Part shown: piece after piece, positions 41,470 through 53,040 of the stretch | Layout: each line of letters opens with the position of its first letter | Position numbering within the stretch: position 1 is the stretch's first letter | DNA from: Lactarius indigo | Lineage: Eukaryota; Basidiomycota; Agaricomycetes; Russulales; Russulaceae | Assembly (NCBI GenBank): GCA_025766275.1 | Contig: JAFKAC010000025.1 | Span: 715,418 to 779,417 of the forward strand | Direction: 5' to 3' | DNA length: 64,000 nucleotides | Position numbers and translations under genes: made by a program | The notes under the pieces: generated by a model | The model's database searches: none | Told to the model about the DNA's origin: nothing | Seen by the model: only the letters and a program-made list of their open reading frames with translations

Positions 41470-43960
41470 GGTACTCGATATCCTCACTAGCGGAGGATGT
41501 CCTTGCTTCCCAAACGCGCGATCTGAGATATCAAGCAGTACAGTCAGCCAAAGACCAACTGGAGCGCAAGGCTGTTAATGTATGCGCCCACCTTGTCAAT
41601 CACATCCCAACTTCTGCTTCGGTATCTGCTTGGGCTCTTCAGAATACACACCTGGTGCTGAGGAGAGAAGCTGAGGAGTTGACGAATAAAGACCATGGCC
41701 TTCGGTTTCATGCAAACGCTGCTACCGTGGAGCAAGTCGAGTCAACTTTCACGCCCCAACTTGCAGGAAAGATTCGGCATGTTGCCCCGACTCTGTGGGC
41801 ATTCATATTCACCTTACTTGGCACACTCGACAAGCGGGATCCATGTCACATAGTTGACCCCATGGCCGTCGACTTGCATGGGGTCTTTGATGAATCCGAA
41901 AGAAATCTTGGAGAGCTCGGTGAAGAAACGCCTGCCAGCGAGACTGAAAGTGATGCTGGTATTGGCTTGGATTCGGATTCGGAAGACAACTTGAGGCGCC
42001 CTCGGAAGAGAACGCAGAAAGATGTATCTGCAAAGAACATAGCCCTTCGGGTCATTGTGCGTCGCAGCTCCATTTGAACAACATCACATATTGTTTACTT
42101 ACACACAGCGTACTCCAACTTCATTAGAAAACGGTTGTCTGTGCCAGTATCATCCTTAAGAGCGCGAACAAAGACTGCAATCACTTACAGAGCATCGTGG
42201 GGATCTTCGTACACTCGGCGAATGTCCCTCAGCGTGCCATCGAAGCCCCCGCGCACGCAGGTCTGTCAATAAGTATCAAGTTCATCCAGAGGGCCGTGAA
42301 GTCAATGTCGAACGGCAGTACACATGGGATCAAAGGCCGTCTTCGCTCGCTCAAAGCGGCCATTGCCTATGACAATTTTGATACCAATCTCAAGACTTCC
42401 GAACCAACGCTCACTCACCGGCCATCATTCGTGAGCGCTACATCTGCTACAGCAATACCACTTGTGGGCGTCGAAGATATTGAAGTGCTGCGGTGTTTTG
42501 AGGAACTGTGGAAGAAGGGCCCTCGAAATCCTTCACCCCTGGCCACACCCGCGGTATTCGACGAATTTGATCTGGTGAAATACCACCTGACAGACCGCCA
42601 CAATCAACCAAGCCCTGGAAGAGACATCAGTCCACAGCAAGAGGCATTCGCGTGGCACGTACAAGAAATCCTGGTGAACCATGGCCAGTATTTTGGAAAA
42701 CCGTCCAAGAGCCTTGGGACGATTGACTCAGTCCTCGCGATTTCACTGACAAGGACAGAGCGGATACCTATGAGGTCCATGAAGATTAAACAGTAACCAG
42801 TCGACGGAAGTATTGAAGTTATGGAAAACTTACTCCAGCAAGGTGGTCTAGGTGGCGCTACCGGTCCTGGGTTCTCGACCGGTGGAAATGTTGACATATC
42901 TGAGTTTGTACCCTTCGTCCACGGAGATCCCTTGGCGAAGGAACGCCTGGATACGATCAGGGACTCTCAACGCATAGAAGACACACCTAAAAACCGGTTT
43001 CAGTTCGCCATCTTCCTGTTGGGGCTATTTCATTATAAGATGGCCTGCGTGGGTGCTCTGCGGAGGACTTATCTTCGGGAAAAGGAAGGGCGCAGTGACT
43101 TAAACAGCACGTACCAGCATGTGGGGATTCTACGGCCCCGCGAGGCTGGCATTATGGCCACTAAGCCAGGCTTTCGCCGGATGCGTGATGCGGTCCATCA
43201 TGAACTACGCGCCACCATCCTTGAGTGCTGGCGGCTTGAGGTCTCTGCACTGGGTCCAGAAAAATGGACATCTCTTGAGGCATTCGCAGAATCAAAGCCG
43301 GACTGGGGCCTAGTTGCCAAGATTTCCGAAGAGATCGTTCGGAAGTATGCGGCGACGATGGAGGGCCTATCACAGTCGCGCACAAAACCTGAAGCCGAAA
43401 GAGATCAACAATTCGAGAACCAGACCCTGCGAAACCGGGATTACCTCCTCTACGTTGACCTCTGTAATGCCATGAACGCTGGGGATGTTGGTCGTGTTGA
43501 GGCCTCGTTCCTGCCATGGATATATATCTTCTGCGCCACAGGAAAACATAAGCACGCGTCGCAATTGGCAAGGTTCATGAAGAACTTACACGAGGTGTAT
43601 CCTCCTGCTCTGAGGTGAGTTCCATGCGGAAGCCAGCGAGTTGGGGTGCTCATTTGAAAACGACAGCCATCTTGTCCTCATGAATTTGTTGCGTAACCCA
43701 ACGGGGAAGCCCAACGCCCTCCGACCTGTTGACTGGTTGGTAGAGCGGAATAATCTATATACAAAGGTGAGCAGACAAGCGTTACAAACTAAGACTTACC
43801 ATCGCCGGCTTCCAGGTCATTTATTCGGGGAGTGGCCCGAATAGCAACATCGACTACATCTGCAAGCAACCGCCTCCCATTGAGGTGTTCAGGAGCTGCC
43901 ATGTCATGGTCGAGTCCGCGTTTCAACTTACACACCGCACCCGAAGAGCAAGGTCGTGAC
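41470..43960 (+). pseudogene. DUF6589-type protein, multi-exon, with one internal stop
   Basis: Exons resemble the large DUF6589 family of Agaricomycetes: RYSISSLAEDVLASQTRDL (after an ACACAG acceptor at 41470), LTNKDHGLRFHANAATVEQ, a 77-nt intron at about 42053-42129, KTVVCASIILKSANKDCNHL, GLSISIKFIQRAVKSMSNG, AYDNFDTNLKTSEPTLTHR. In-frame TAA at 42794-42796 falls where the family would continue (MKIKQ, stop, PVDGSIEVMENLLQQGG), after which FVHGDPLAKERLDTIRDSQR, FQFAIFLLGLFHYKMACV, FENQTLRNRDYLLYVDLCNAMN and DVGRVEASFLPWIYIF are intact. Two more introns lead to NPTGKPNALRPVDWLVERNN and FRSCHVMVESAFQL, ending near 43958. The 5' end is unclear. Function is unknown; the family is abundant and repeat-like in mushroom genomes, which suggests mobility. 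The single stop implies recent inactivation. Confidence 0.75.
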
Positions 43961-44194
43961 TCAAAGACAGAAATTGAGGTCCCATGGACCTTTGGACTAT
44001 GAACGTATGAACGAACCCTCGAACAACTGTCTGACACGTTTGGCAGTTACTGACCCATCACCTTCTCACGCACTATCACCGAACCAACTCCGCACTGTTA
44101 TCAGCCGCGCCAGTATCTCACGTTGCCCCCTCGTCCCTCAGTCTACACCTTCCACTCTGGACTACGTCCTCATAAATCGCACCACACCCCCACT

Positions 44195-45848
44195 ATGTCG
44201 TACATCGAGCAAGGACTTGACCTTGAGGACGCAATGGAACAAGACTCGCTGGTAGACGCAAACCATCAGGATGCCAGGAACGATGATCCCACGCCGATGC
44301 TGTCTGATCAGGTAAATCAATTGTGTGATGACTAATTTACATATCGTTGTAATATCTAACCGACCTACTAGTACTGTTTTTTGTGTGGCAATGGTGGCGA
44401 TCTATTGATGTGCGATAATTGTTCGCGTGCGATCTGTTTTGGTCCCGAGTCGGAGGCCCAGTGCTTGAACATCCCTGCGGCCTCTAGCAATCAATCTATT
44501 TACAACAGTCGAGATGTGTTGTTCATCTGCCCCCCGTGTCATCAGGATGGCGATCGTAAGGCAAAGAAACCCAGCCCATACTATGTACGTTCGACACTGA
44601 TCTAAGGTCATAATTGGACTCAGACGTTTTAAGGGCTTCTATATTTCGAGTCATGGCTGCACTCCAAATAAGACCCAGACTTGGACACCTGGGGAGCCTG
44701 CCTTTGGATCTCCAGTTAAAATTCGTGGTAGTGCACAGGTCATTCCACGATTGAAATTCCTGAGCGATGGCGTCGCAATTTTGAATTTCCGTCTTGGAAA
44801 TTTCAATCTCGATACGGCTGATCTCGGCAAGATCTTGGGGCCGTTTGCCGCCGCCTTCTTTCCCAAAGGGGACACTAATACACTAATCTTCAAGGACGTG
44901 GTGTTTGATTTTGCTCAAAGTCAGCGCGGGTACAGACAAAAGACAGACAGTATCGCGAGACGTTTAAGAGATAGGTGAGTTCCTCAGGCCAGTATTGCAG
45001 CAAGCTCTCGCTTCATTCATATCCCAGCTCAACTCTTAAGACCGTGATCATCCTTATCACGACACATACTGCAAACGACACAGGGCATCTCGCAACTTCT
45101 GCAAGCAGTCATTTTGAGATCAATGAGGTGTGTAGCTTCACTCATGCTTTTCCCATCTCATGCCTTGTAAGCAGTGGGTATTCCAAGTGATCAGGAAACC
45201 AATCTTGGATGTTATTTGCACACTTGACGCACACTGGTTTTTCTTTTGCTGTGGCGCACTAGTCAATGTACCCTCTTCTATGGAGAAGGTCAAATCCTTT
45301 GCCAATGTGTAGGTTTTATTCTTTTCTTTTCACTTTTCAGTTTGCACTGACTCAAGTTGGCAGTTGGAAGCCAACCAATTTATTCGCCTTCGACGCTCCC
45401 GCCTTTCACCCCATATTCGCAACCAGCTTTTTGCTCAATTTCTTCGAGCATACCATTATTGGGGGCCGGAGCTTTGACAGTGTCGTTGGGCTATGCCTGA
45501 ACACCTCGCAACTTTCTCGCCACAGCCGGTATTATGCGCTTCTGGACATGTGACTCTGAGGTCAAAAACTGCTTGCTGAAATGGACACATTCCCGCACTC
45601 AACCATGGGGAAATCAGGTGCCATATCAGTGCCCGTCTTGTCATTGCATCCAAGCATGGAATCAAAAGGGCAAGGGGACCTCGTCAGAGTTAGGTAGGGA
45701 TATCACAATGGGGTGTTCTTACAAAGGAGTAGATGGACAATGCTCTGGACACCTCAAATTTGACAAGCCATCAGTTCCGTACAAGAGTATCAAACTGTCA
45801 GAGGGTGCCTGGGTGGCCTTTGGCCTCGAAAAATCCGATTTTCTGTAA
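44195..45848 (+). pseudogene. PHD-finger protein with one frameshift
   Basis: ATG at 44195 starts MSYIEQGLDLEDAMEQD. Exon 1 ends 44311 and exon 2 (44372-44584) holds a PHD-like zinc finger: CFLCGNGGDLLMCDNCSRAICF, then FICPPCH. PHD fingers read histone H3 tails. Exon 3 (44634-44974) carries VAILNFRLGNFNLDTADLGK. Later exons carry VIRKPILDVICTLDAHWFF, FFCCGALVNVPSSMEKV, FAFDAPAFHPIFATSFL, GGRSFDSVVGLCLNTSQ and, in another frame, GIMRFWTCDSEVK, PYQCPSCHCIQAW and SIKLSEGAWVAF. Near 45528 an extra base breaks the frame between LSRHS and GIMRFW. The stop is at 45846-45848. It follows the DUF6589-type gene in the same orientation with about 230 bp between them. Confidence 0.75.
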
Positions 45849-46439
45849 ATTATGACAAAGATGCTTCTATTGTGTACGGGCTGTCGTAGATATAAAACAA
45901 AAAACACAAATGATGTGGTGGCATTGTGCTCAGGAATATCGTTACGCAGCCTCGGAATGTGGGGTCACTCTAGAGGCAGAGACGGCAGCTCCGACGCAGA
46001 TGCCGTGGGCTGATGGCGGGAACTTCCTGCTGCGTGCAGTGGGGCACCACGGGACTCCCACATGCCGCACCATCGTTATTCGGTAGGATGCAATCTACGC
46101 ACAGCCCGCTACAGCAGCAATGAAGCAGTGGCGTCACTGCACATCACACTGTGCGGGAATGGATCTGCTTTAACGATGTGCTGGCTGTGTACACCCAGGG
46201 CCATAACCTATTGTTTCCTAAATGATCCCTCAGTACGCTTGGACGAACGAACTGAGGGGATACAATGTAAAGTACAAGCTAATTACACGAGCATTATTTA
46301 TGGATCTTTTAACGCAAACATGTGCCGGTCAAAAACAAAAAACACATCGAGATTCTGTCCTTCTGCGGTCCACTCTATGGTATGTCACTCCCCCTCAGCG
46401 TGCACTTGGGTGCAATGCTGCCACCTAGTCATCAACGCT
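45849..46439. other. Probable LTR or 3' flank of the copia relic
   Basis: On the minus strand a purine tract (GAGGGGGAGTGA) ends at about 46386, followed by TGACATACC, so a copia 3' LTR may start there and extend leftward. Its other end cannot be identified. No gene was seen. Confidence 0.35.
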
Positions 46440-47690
46440 GGCAACTCCCATGAAGCCACGTAGGCTCGCGAAGCGCCTTCGTGAGCACGTCCGCTATATT
46501 GTCCGCGGGACCAATTTAGGTCACACCCCATTATCGACGCATACTCGTAATCAGTGGTACCGAACGTCGAGATGTTTACACGATCATGAAAAGCTTGATC
46601 TCCACTGAGGATTACTGCGGCTAAGTTGCCGCAATGTAGCGGGGCTTGTGGCCAAGCTCAGTCAAGAGATTTCATATCCATACGAGTTCTCTGCTTGCCC
46701 CAGAAACAGCGGCGTATTCCGCCGCGCAAGTAGACGTAGCACCAGTCTTCTGTTTCTTCGATGACCACGAGACTATTCCCGAACCGAGTGAGAAGCAGTA
46801 GCCGCCGACGGATCGCCGACCTTGCGGGCCTGGGTCATTGGCGTTGTCAGAATCGCTGTAGCCCAGCAAGTTCGGAGTTGTATCGGTGCCGCCAAGACGC
46901 AATGCCCATTTCCGGGTTCTTTCTAGGGACCACACGACGCGTATTGCTGCCCGTCCAGTGATTTTTGCGATAGCAGTTGAGGAACCGAGATAATTTACTG
47001 ACGGCAAAGGCGATGTCTGGGCGCGAGCCGCTTGCGATGTACATCAGCGATCCCACCAGTGATCTGTACGGGAGTTGATCCAAGCGTTCTTACTCCCACT
47101 CGTCTAATGGCGTCTGAGGGTCCGGCGGTAGTAGTTGCCAGTGGGCGCCATGAGTCATCGGCGTCGAGGCAGGCCTTGCGTCTGTCCGGTGATAGGTCGC
47201 AATATCTTGTCGATAAGTGCAGTTTGACTCAGGTAGATGGTTCGGTTAGCCCTGTCTCGTCGGAGAGCGATACCAACGACGAGTTTTGCCTCCCCCAGCG
47301 TGGTGATCAGATAGGCTGATTCCAGCTGACTACGAAATAAGGCGACCTCAGCGTAAACTAAGTTAGACGAGACCACGAGCATGTCGCCCACGTGCGCTGC
47401 CACTATGGACGTCTTGGTAGTAGTAACACGTGTATAAATGCACCAATCGCACTCCGCCCATTTGAAGCCCACGAGAGAAAGGAGGCGTGTAGGGTTTTGT
47501 TACAAATCCGGGACGACTGACGCATGCCATATAGACCCCGCTTGAGCTTCCAGATGTGACTTTCTTTACCGGCGGCAGCGGCGAAACCAGGCAGCTGTTC
47601 CATGGATTGAACCTTGTCTGGTTGGTCGTGCTCTAATGGCCCGGCGGCGGTACAGGATGTGACGGCGGGATGTGACCCCACACGTCACTT
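46440..47690 (-). pseudogene. Ty1/copia relic: RT and RNase H
   Basis: The minus strand shows copia pol in order with several stops and shifts: IWKLKRGLYGMRQSSRICNK (47560-47500), FKWAECDWCIYTR (47465), AAHVGDMLVVSSN (the RT YVDD-equivalent is HVGD, hence defective), YLITTLGEAKLVVGIALRRDR, LPYRSLVGSLMYIASGSRPDI (47075), then RNase H (LLGYSDSDNANDP, RRSVGGYCFSLGSG, VSWSSKKQKTGATST) and a degraded tail PADNIADVLTKALREP (about 46500). It is inactive. Confidence 0.9.
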
Positions 47691-48150
47691 CCTGGCTGTT
47701 TCATAGTGCGACTACCCACGTCATTTCCCAAAACCAAGGACCAAAACTGCAGCCTGGAAGCATGAGCACGAATCCGTGAACATGACGACCAGATGGGACA
47801 ATTGTCCCCTGCAGACAATCAGTTTGGCGTATGAAGAGAAGGAATGCGACAGCCACGTGAAACAATTTATTGGTGAAATTGAAACTCCGTGAGTCACGCC
47901 ACCGCGTCACGATCATTCTTTAGTCAGCTTCAATTAGTAACAGAAACGGATCACCGCTACGGACTGAGTATGTACTCAGAAGTATGTCACCTAACCTGCG
48001 TTTGCACGTTCACAAACTTACCTCATCATCGCGCTACAGCTCCCGTTGAAACGTTTCTACCGCTACAATCTCATCCCTTCACTCACATTCGATGATAATG
48101 GGTGACACTGCATTAATTCCGAGCCTTTGTTCTTCTCTTAGACAATTTGC
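47691..48150. other. Non-coding stretch between copia relic and UGGT fragment
   Basis: Contains the second copy of the 70-bp dispersed repeat (47747-47814). Otherwise nothing recognisable. Confidence 0.4.
47747..47814 (+). repeat. Dispersed short repeat, copy 2
   Basis: From ACTGCAGCCTGGAAGCATGAG to TTGTCCCCTGCAGA, matching 9067-9140. It adjoins the copia relic, so it could derive from that element's 5' region. Confidence 0.7.
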
Positions 48151-50737
48151 AGATACGAGGTTCCCGCGCAAGTGTTGTTCCATGACCTTCCGATAGAACC
48201 GATCTACACTCTCGGCCTGGACGACCCGTCTTCATGGGTCGTGCGCCCTCGTGAAGCGCTCTACGACCTAAATAATATCCAGCTTGGTGTCTTGTCTGGC
48301 GACGAGCGTCAACGCGGCATGGGGGCCGTTTTCGGGCTCGACTATATCATCGTCGGCGGACACGCTCGCGAAAGGGGCACGAATTCCCCCCCGCGCTGCG
48401 TGCAGCTACAACTCACAGGTCACCACGGCGGGCCGATCGACGACACCCTCGCCGTGGGGAACCTAGGCTGCCTGCAGTTCAAGCCGGGCGTGTACCACCT
48501 CAAGATACGGGAGGGACGCGGGCGTGAGGTGTTCTGGCTAGAAAGTGCGGGCAATGAGGGATGGCTCAGTCCTCCTGTTGAGGAGGCGGTCAACGAAGTG
48601 ACGGTCACGAGCTTCGAGGGCCTGATGTTGTATCCGCGCCTAGCGCGTCTTCCAGGCCAGGAGTGTTGGAATGTTCAGCCACACACGACGCACCAGCGTC
48701 GGACAGTCTCAGGCCGGCTGGACCGGCAACACATGAACGCGTTAGGTCGAGCTCAGTTGATTGATCGCGGACTCAAAACTTACTCTATAAAACAATTTTC
48801 CCTTACACAAATACTTCGCAGCTCACGTAGTACAACCTCAGCCTTTTCTTCCAAACGGCTGAGGTTAGTAGTTTACTCTATTCCATCTTATGGTACTTTT
48901 ACTTACTGTGTACTTAGTCGCGTATTCTCGCGCTCCTACAGGTAGTTACACAATATTACTAAGCCTTTTCTCCCAAACGGCTGAGTCGCGCATTCTCGCG
49001 CTCCTACAAGGAGTTCGTCGATGTTCTCGAGGACCCCGAAGAGGAAGAACGGCGGCCCAGCGGAATCGTCGATAATATCGTTTCGCGGTGAGCTGCCACC
49101 TTGTTTCGTCCTGTCAAGTGAGTCGAGCTGATACCTGGGTTAGCATTTTGTCGACGTTCAAGCCATCGGGAAGCAAGGCGGAGACAGGTGTGTCGACGCA
49201 AAGACACGCCGAGATTAATATGTTCACCGTGGCGTTGGGTTTTCTGTATGAGGTAAACTCAGCGCAAAGACTAACCCACGCGGCCTGCAGCTCACGTATT
49301 TTGCAGAGATTTGCGTCGATCATGATCCTAAGTGTTCTGCGCAACACAGAGCACACTGTGAAGTTCTGGTTCATCGAGAATTTCCTGTCGCCATCCTTCC
49401 TAGTACGATTCCCATCCACTGTCTGATGGAGAGCAGCCTTACCATCTTGCACAGGAATTTAACCCTCAATTCGCCGAGGAATATGGTTTCCAGTATGAGC
49501 TCGTCACGTACAAGCGGCCGGCGTGGTTGAGACAACAACGCAAAAAGCAACGGATCATCTGGGCGTACAAGATTCTTCCTCGACGTTCTATTCCCGATGG
49601 ACCTCGACAAGGTGATCTTTGTCGACGCGGACCAGATTGTACGCGCAGACTTGAAGGAACTGATTGACCTCGACTAGCACGAAGCACCTTATGGCTATAC
49701 CCCGATGGGCGACGATAACGAGGAGATGGAAGGCTTCCGGTTCTTGAAAACGCGATATTGGGAGCAGCTCCTACGAGAGCGTCCCTACCACATTAGGTGA
49801 TAACCTTTTTTTTTTGGAGGGGAAGGAGGAGTTGGGGCCCTTTCCCGGTGAGTGCCGATTACTGATTGATTGGCTCCGCAACGCACTGTATGTTGTGGAC
49901 TTGGTTTGGTTCCGCCAGATGCCTGCCGGGGTACGTGGAGTCCCCTCTCCTTGTCTTCGCCTTGTGAACACCACACTTCGCTCTCTAGAATATCCTGCGC
50001 AACAACTTTCGGCCGACCCCAATTCGCTTGCTAACCTTGATCAAGGTACGCTCATCTCATTCGTGAATTAAAGTAAACTCGCGATGGCGCCTACTGCCTG
50101 TCACAGACCTTCCGAACAACCTGCAAGGACACGTTCCTATAGTGAGTCCAAGGCCATTTGACTGTTGTTGGGGTCGCCTATACGTTCAGAGTTCTCTCTA
50201 CATGAAGACTGGCTATGGGTAGGTTTCTTTCATGTATTTCTAGTATGACGCTGCGGTAACACAAACTTTTCCCTTAGTGCGAAACGTGGTGTGAGTCAGG
50301 AGGGAGTTCGCGGCGAGTTAGAGGTCCTATGCTAACAGTCACTTAGGTAGCAGGGACAGCCTGGATCGTGCCAAGACCATCGATCTCTGCCTAAATTCTC
50401 TAGCGGTTAGCACACCCCTTCCCTTCCTTCAAACAGCCTTCTTCAGCTAATAATCCAGCCTCTACACCTATAGAAAGAACCGAAGCTTGCGCGAGCTCGT
50501 TAGATCCGCGAATGGGAGCTGCACGATACCGAGATTGCACGCTTTACACGGAGACTGGCGAACGAGGGTCGCATTCACGCGAGCGCCGCTGCTGCGGACG
50601 TGAACGAGCTCGCCAAGGCTGGGGCCATCCCTGTCCCCAATCCCGCAGAAGAGATAATGGAGGGCCGCGTTGCGGGCGAGGAGGAAGGCGCGGACAAGAG
50701 CGAAGTGCCCGCTGGACCCATCCGGGATGAGCTGTAG
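48151..50737 (+). pseudogene. UDP-glucose:glycoprotein glucosyltransferase, C-terminal part (UGGT/KRE5-like)
   Basis: In order: VPAQVLFHDLPIEPIYTLGL, WVVRPREALYDLNNIQLG and VTVTSFEGLMLYPRLARLPG (beta-sandwich region); then, past a solo LTR, FVDVLEDPEEEER and GIVDNIVSR; then the GT24 catalytic domain: [13 protein letters not shown], intron (GTAAAC to TTTTGCAG), [50 protein letters not shown] (DxD donor site), [41 protein letters not shown] and a C-terminal RRLANEGRIHASAAAADVNEL. The protein reglucosylates misfolded ER glycoproteins. Defects: a frameshift in IWAYKI-FLDVLFP (about 49572), a TAG after ELIDLD (49675), further stops near 50500, and no 5' half. Introns are retained. Confidence 0.9.
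48664..49008 (+). mobile_element. Solo LTR inserted in the UGGT fragment, with internal duplication
   Basis: An LTR of the 11847 family (TGTTGGAA...CTCCTACA, first end at 48940) is followed by about 20 unrelated bases and a second copy of its last part (AAGCCTTTTCTCCCAAACGGCTGAG ... CTCCTACA, to 49008). The flanks of the whole unit are identical 5-mers, AGGAG at 48659-48663 and 49009-49013, so it is one insertion. Removing it rejoins LARLPGQE and FVDVLEDP in frame. Confidence 0.88.
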
Positions 50738-52594
50738 TCGTGACAGACAGCAGTTCTGAATATGGGATTTAGTAGAGCAACTTAGATTGTCCTGTATTCA
50801 AAGTAGCTGGACGCGAGCACTAAATAGAGACAGTTTCGCTATACGTCATGGAGGTGGCACCAATTTGCTGAACTTCTGCGCGCAGTCACATCCAAAATGA
50901 AGGTAGCAAGGAGTATGCGAAGTAAATTATCTGTATCGCCCTTAGTATCGCCGGCAAAAACCAAACTGTAAGAGCCTGTCTGGCGCAAAATGACCCGTTT
51001 CGTCCAATTCTTACCTCACTCACGACACGTGACTTGACGTCTTTCTTGACGTGCCTCGTCCATGACCACGAGCCAGAATTCAGAAGAAGTCTGTTGAGCG
51101 ATGAGTTATGTCTAGATCTAGATCTAGATCTCGCTTCCATCTCAGATGGCATTTTTAGGACGACCACCGGCGATATGACGCCCTACCCAGTGGGTCTTCT
51201 AGAGGAATATCAAGTCTGGAGATTTTACCGCGAGATCCGACGGCGCTTTGTTGACAATCAGAATCAGGCCTTCTTTATCGCAGAAGAAATTGGTGTTTGT
51301 TACAGCAGAGAGACTCGTTGAAAAGGTTAACAGACCAACGACCGCGTCTGATACAGCGTTCGCCATACGCTGGACCTGCCTTTCACTAGTGGTTATTCAG
51401 GGAATGCTGGGTAGCAACCGGTTGCAAGTGCTCGTTGGGTATGCGGTGAACCAACAGACGGGCATTCAGTCTGAATCTAGTGCACCCAATGAGGCACGCT
51501 CATAGGATCGACGAATGTCTCAAGATGGCATGGGAACGCGTTGAGGAACTCCGTCGAGCATTCTAACCCCGGGCCAAGAAGACCAGGGAGCAAGTCGAAC
51601 AAATCCTACTAACTGGACCCACCAACAACAAATTTCAAAGCGGGAGCGCATTAATGCCGAAGCCGGCAGCATGCAGGACGTTGGCTAGCAGATCTCTGCT
51701 TACAGTATTAGCGCGTAATGAATGATGCCACTCACAGGTTAATTCAGCAACTCCCCGGCGTATCATTCGACAAGCCATGCCGATCTGAATCCTTCCTGAT
51801 AAGCGACATTTCAGTATGCCAGCCACAGACAGTGCCCCAGTCACTCCCCAATTGACATTTCCGGGACGAGTCCAAGCGTTGGTCGAACTTGGCTTTAAGC
51901 TTCGTGAAGTCCTGAATGGTCATGTTGCCGAGTAATATGAGTAAGTGATTGAAAGCTTGAAACCCACCGACTAAGTCCCCATTTCTCTGCGCCGGCCCAA
52001 TGGCTTGGTGGGATGGCAGCTGTGGCACCTGCGAGATCCACGTGACGGCGGTGGTCTTGAGTTCCATTTACTTCCATTGATATCTTCACGAATCGAATGG
52101 CGTCTTCTGTGTCGGCATCTTTGAGATTATGATGTCCCACTAGATGGAGGGCAGGGAATCGCCCGGGATGCAATGCATCCTCCTTGATATCATTTGCGAC
52201 CTGATTTTCTTAGGCCGTGGGATCTTCTCGGACTTTTCATATCTGGAATCTATGGCGGCCTTGCTCGTCGTGGTAGGTGATATGTTTCAAGGATATGTGC
52301 GCTCAGACGAGGATATCTGCGAGACGGTGCGAGAAATCGAGAGCACCGGCCTAGACGAGGATATCAGCGATGCTGTCCGGGAGATTGAGAGCGCAAACCG
52401 AATCCAAATGGACGGGAGGGAACTACAGGGATGGGTGCCTTCCGTAGTAGCCTTGCGCACCTCGATCCCGTCGTTGCAGAATTCGTAGGCACGAGGCAAG
52501 TACACGGTCACGAGCACAACGCAAGTTTATGACGTTTGCGGCGCGGGTTTGGAGTCACGCCCAAAGGCCTATGTATTTTTGCGAATGTTGCCAT
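50738..52594. other. Unassigned stretch
   Basis: Short frames such as VGLLEEYQVWRFYREIRRRFVDN (51180-51260) and a locally repeated SDEDICETVREIEST/LDEDISDAVREIESA (52300-52390) hint at decayed coding sequence, but I cannot assign a family. A perfect short repeat of TCTAGA (TCTAGATCTAGATCTAGATC) lies at about 51112-51131. Confidence 0.35.
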
Positions 52595-52933
52595 TGTCAC
52601 GGTACCAGCTGACCGTTCCGTGACTAAGTCGAGTTCGAAGACTTGTGTTATGACAAGTGAAGTATGCTGACTTGGAATGCTCAATGGCACGCAAGTGAGA
52701 GGACAAGACTGGATTTCAGAACGAAGAGTAGACAAGGAATGTACTACTCTATGACTACGCTTTATACTCGTACAAACTGTGGATTTTCGTGACTATTTTC
52801 TGGTATTTACGGACTTCAGATGAGCTGGCAAACATACAGTAGACGTGGCAGAGACAGCTGGCAAGGGATTACTTCGCTGGCAATCGATTCGACGTGGCAC
52901 GACTTGTGACCGTGATGTCACGTGGGCGTGACA
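52595..52933 (-). repeat. El2 3' LTR
   Basis: 339 bp, ends TGTCACG and CGTGACA (perfect inverted ends). The adjoining 52934-52944, read on the minus strand, is AAAGGGGGCTA, the polypurine tract. Confidence 0.95.
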
Positions 52934-53040
52934 TAGCCCCCTTTCTAAGCGCGATCGTCCCGATCTGCGTTATCTAGCGCGCGCGAGAAATCGTAGTCGT
53001 GGCGAAAGATAAAGTGGGTGGGACGCTCGTACGGCGTACC

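Noticed and set aside
51112..51131. Tandem TCTAGA as a functional operator
   Set aside because: Just over three short perfect repeats with no linked gene; most likely a simple-sequence repeat.
52508..52594. MATFAKIHRPLGVTPNPRRK frame, looks like a ribosomal-protein N-terminus
   Set aside because: Too short, starts exactly at the El2 target site, and I could not match it to a family.
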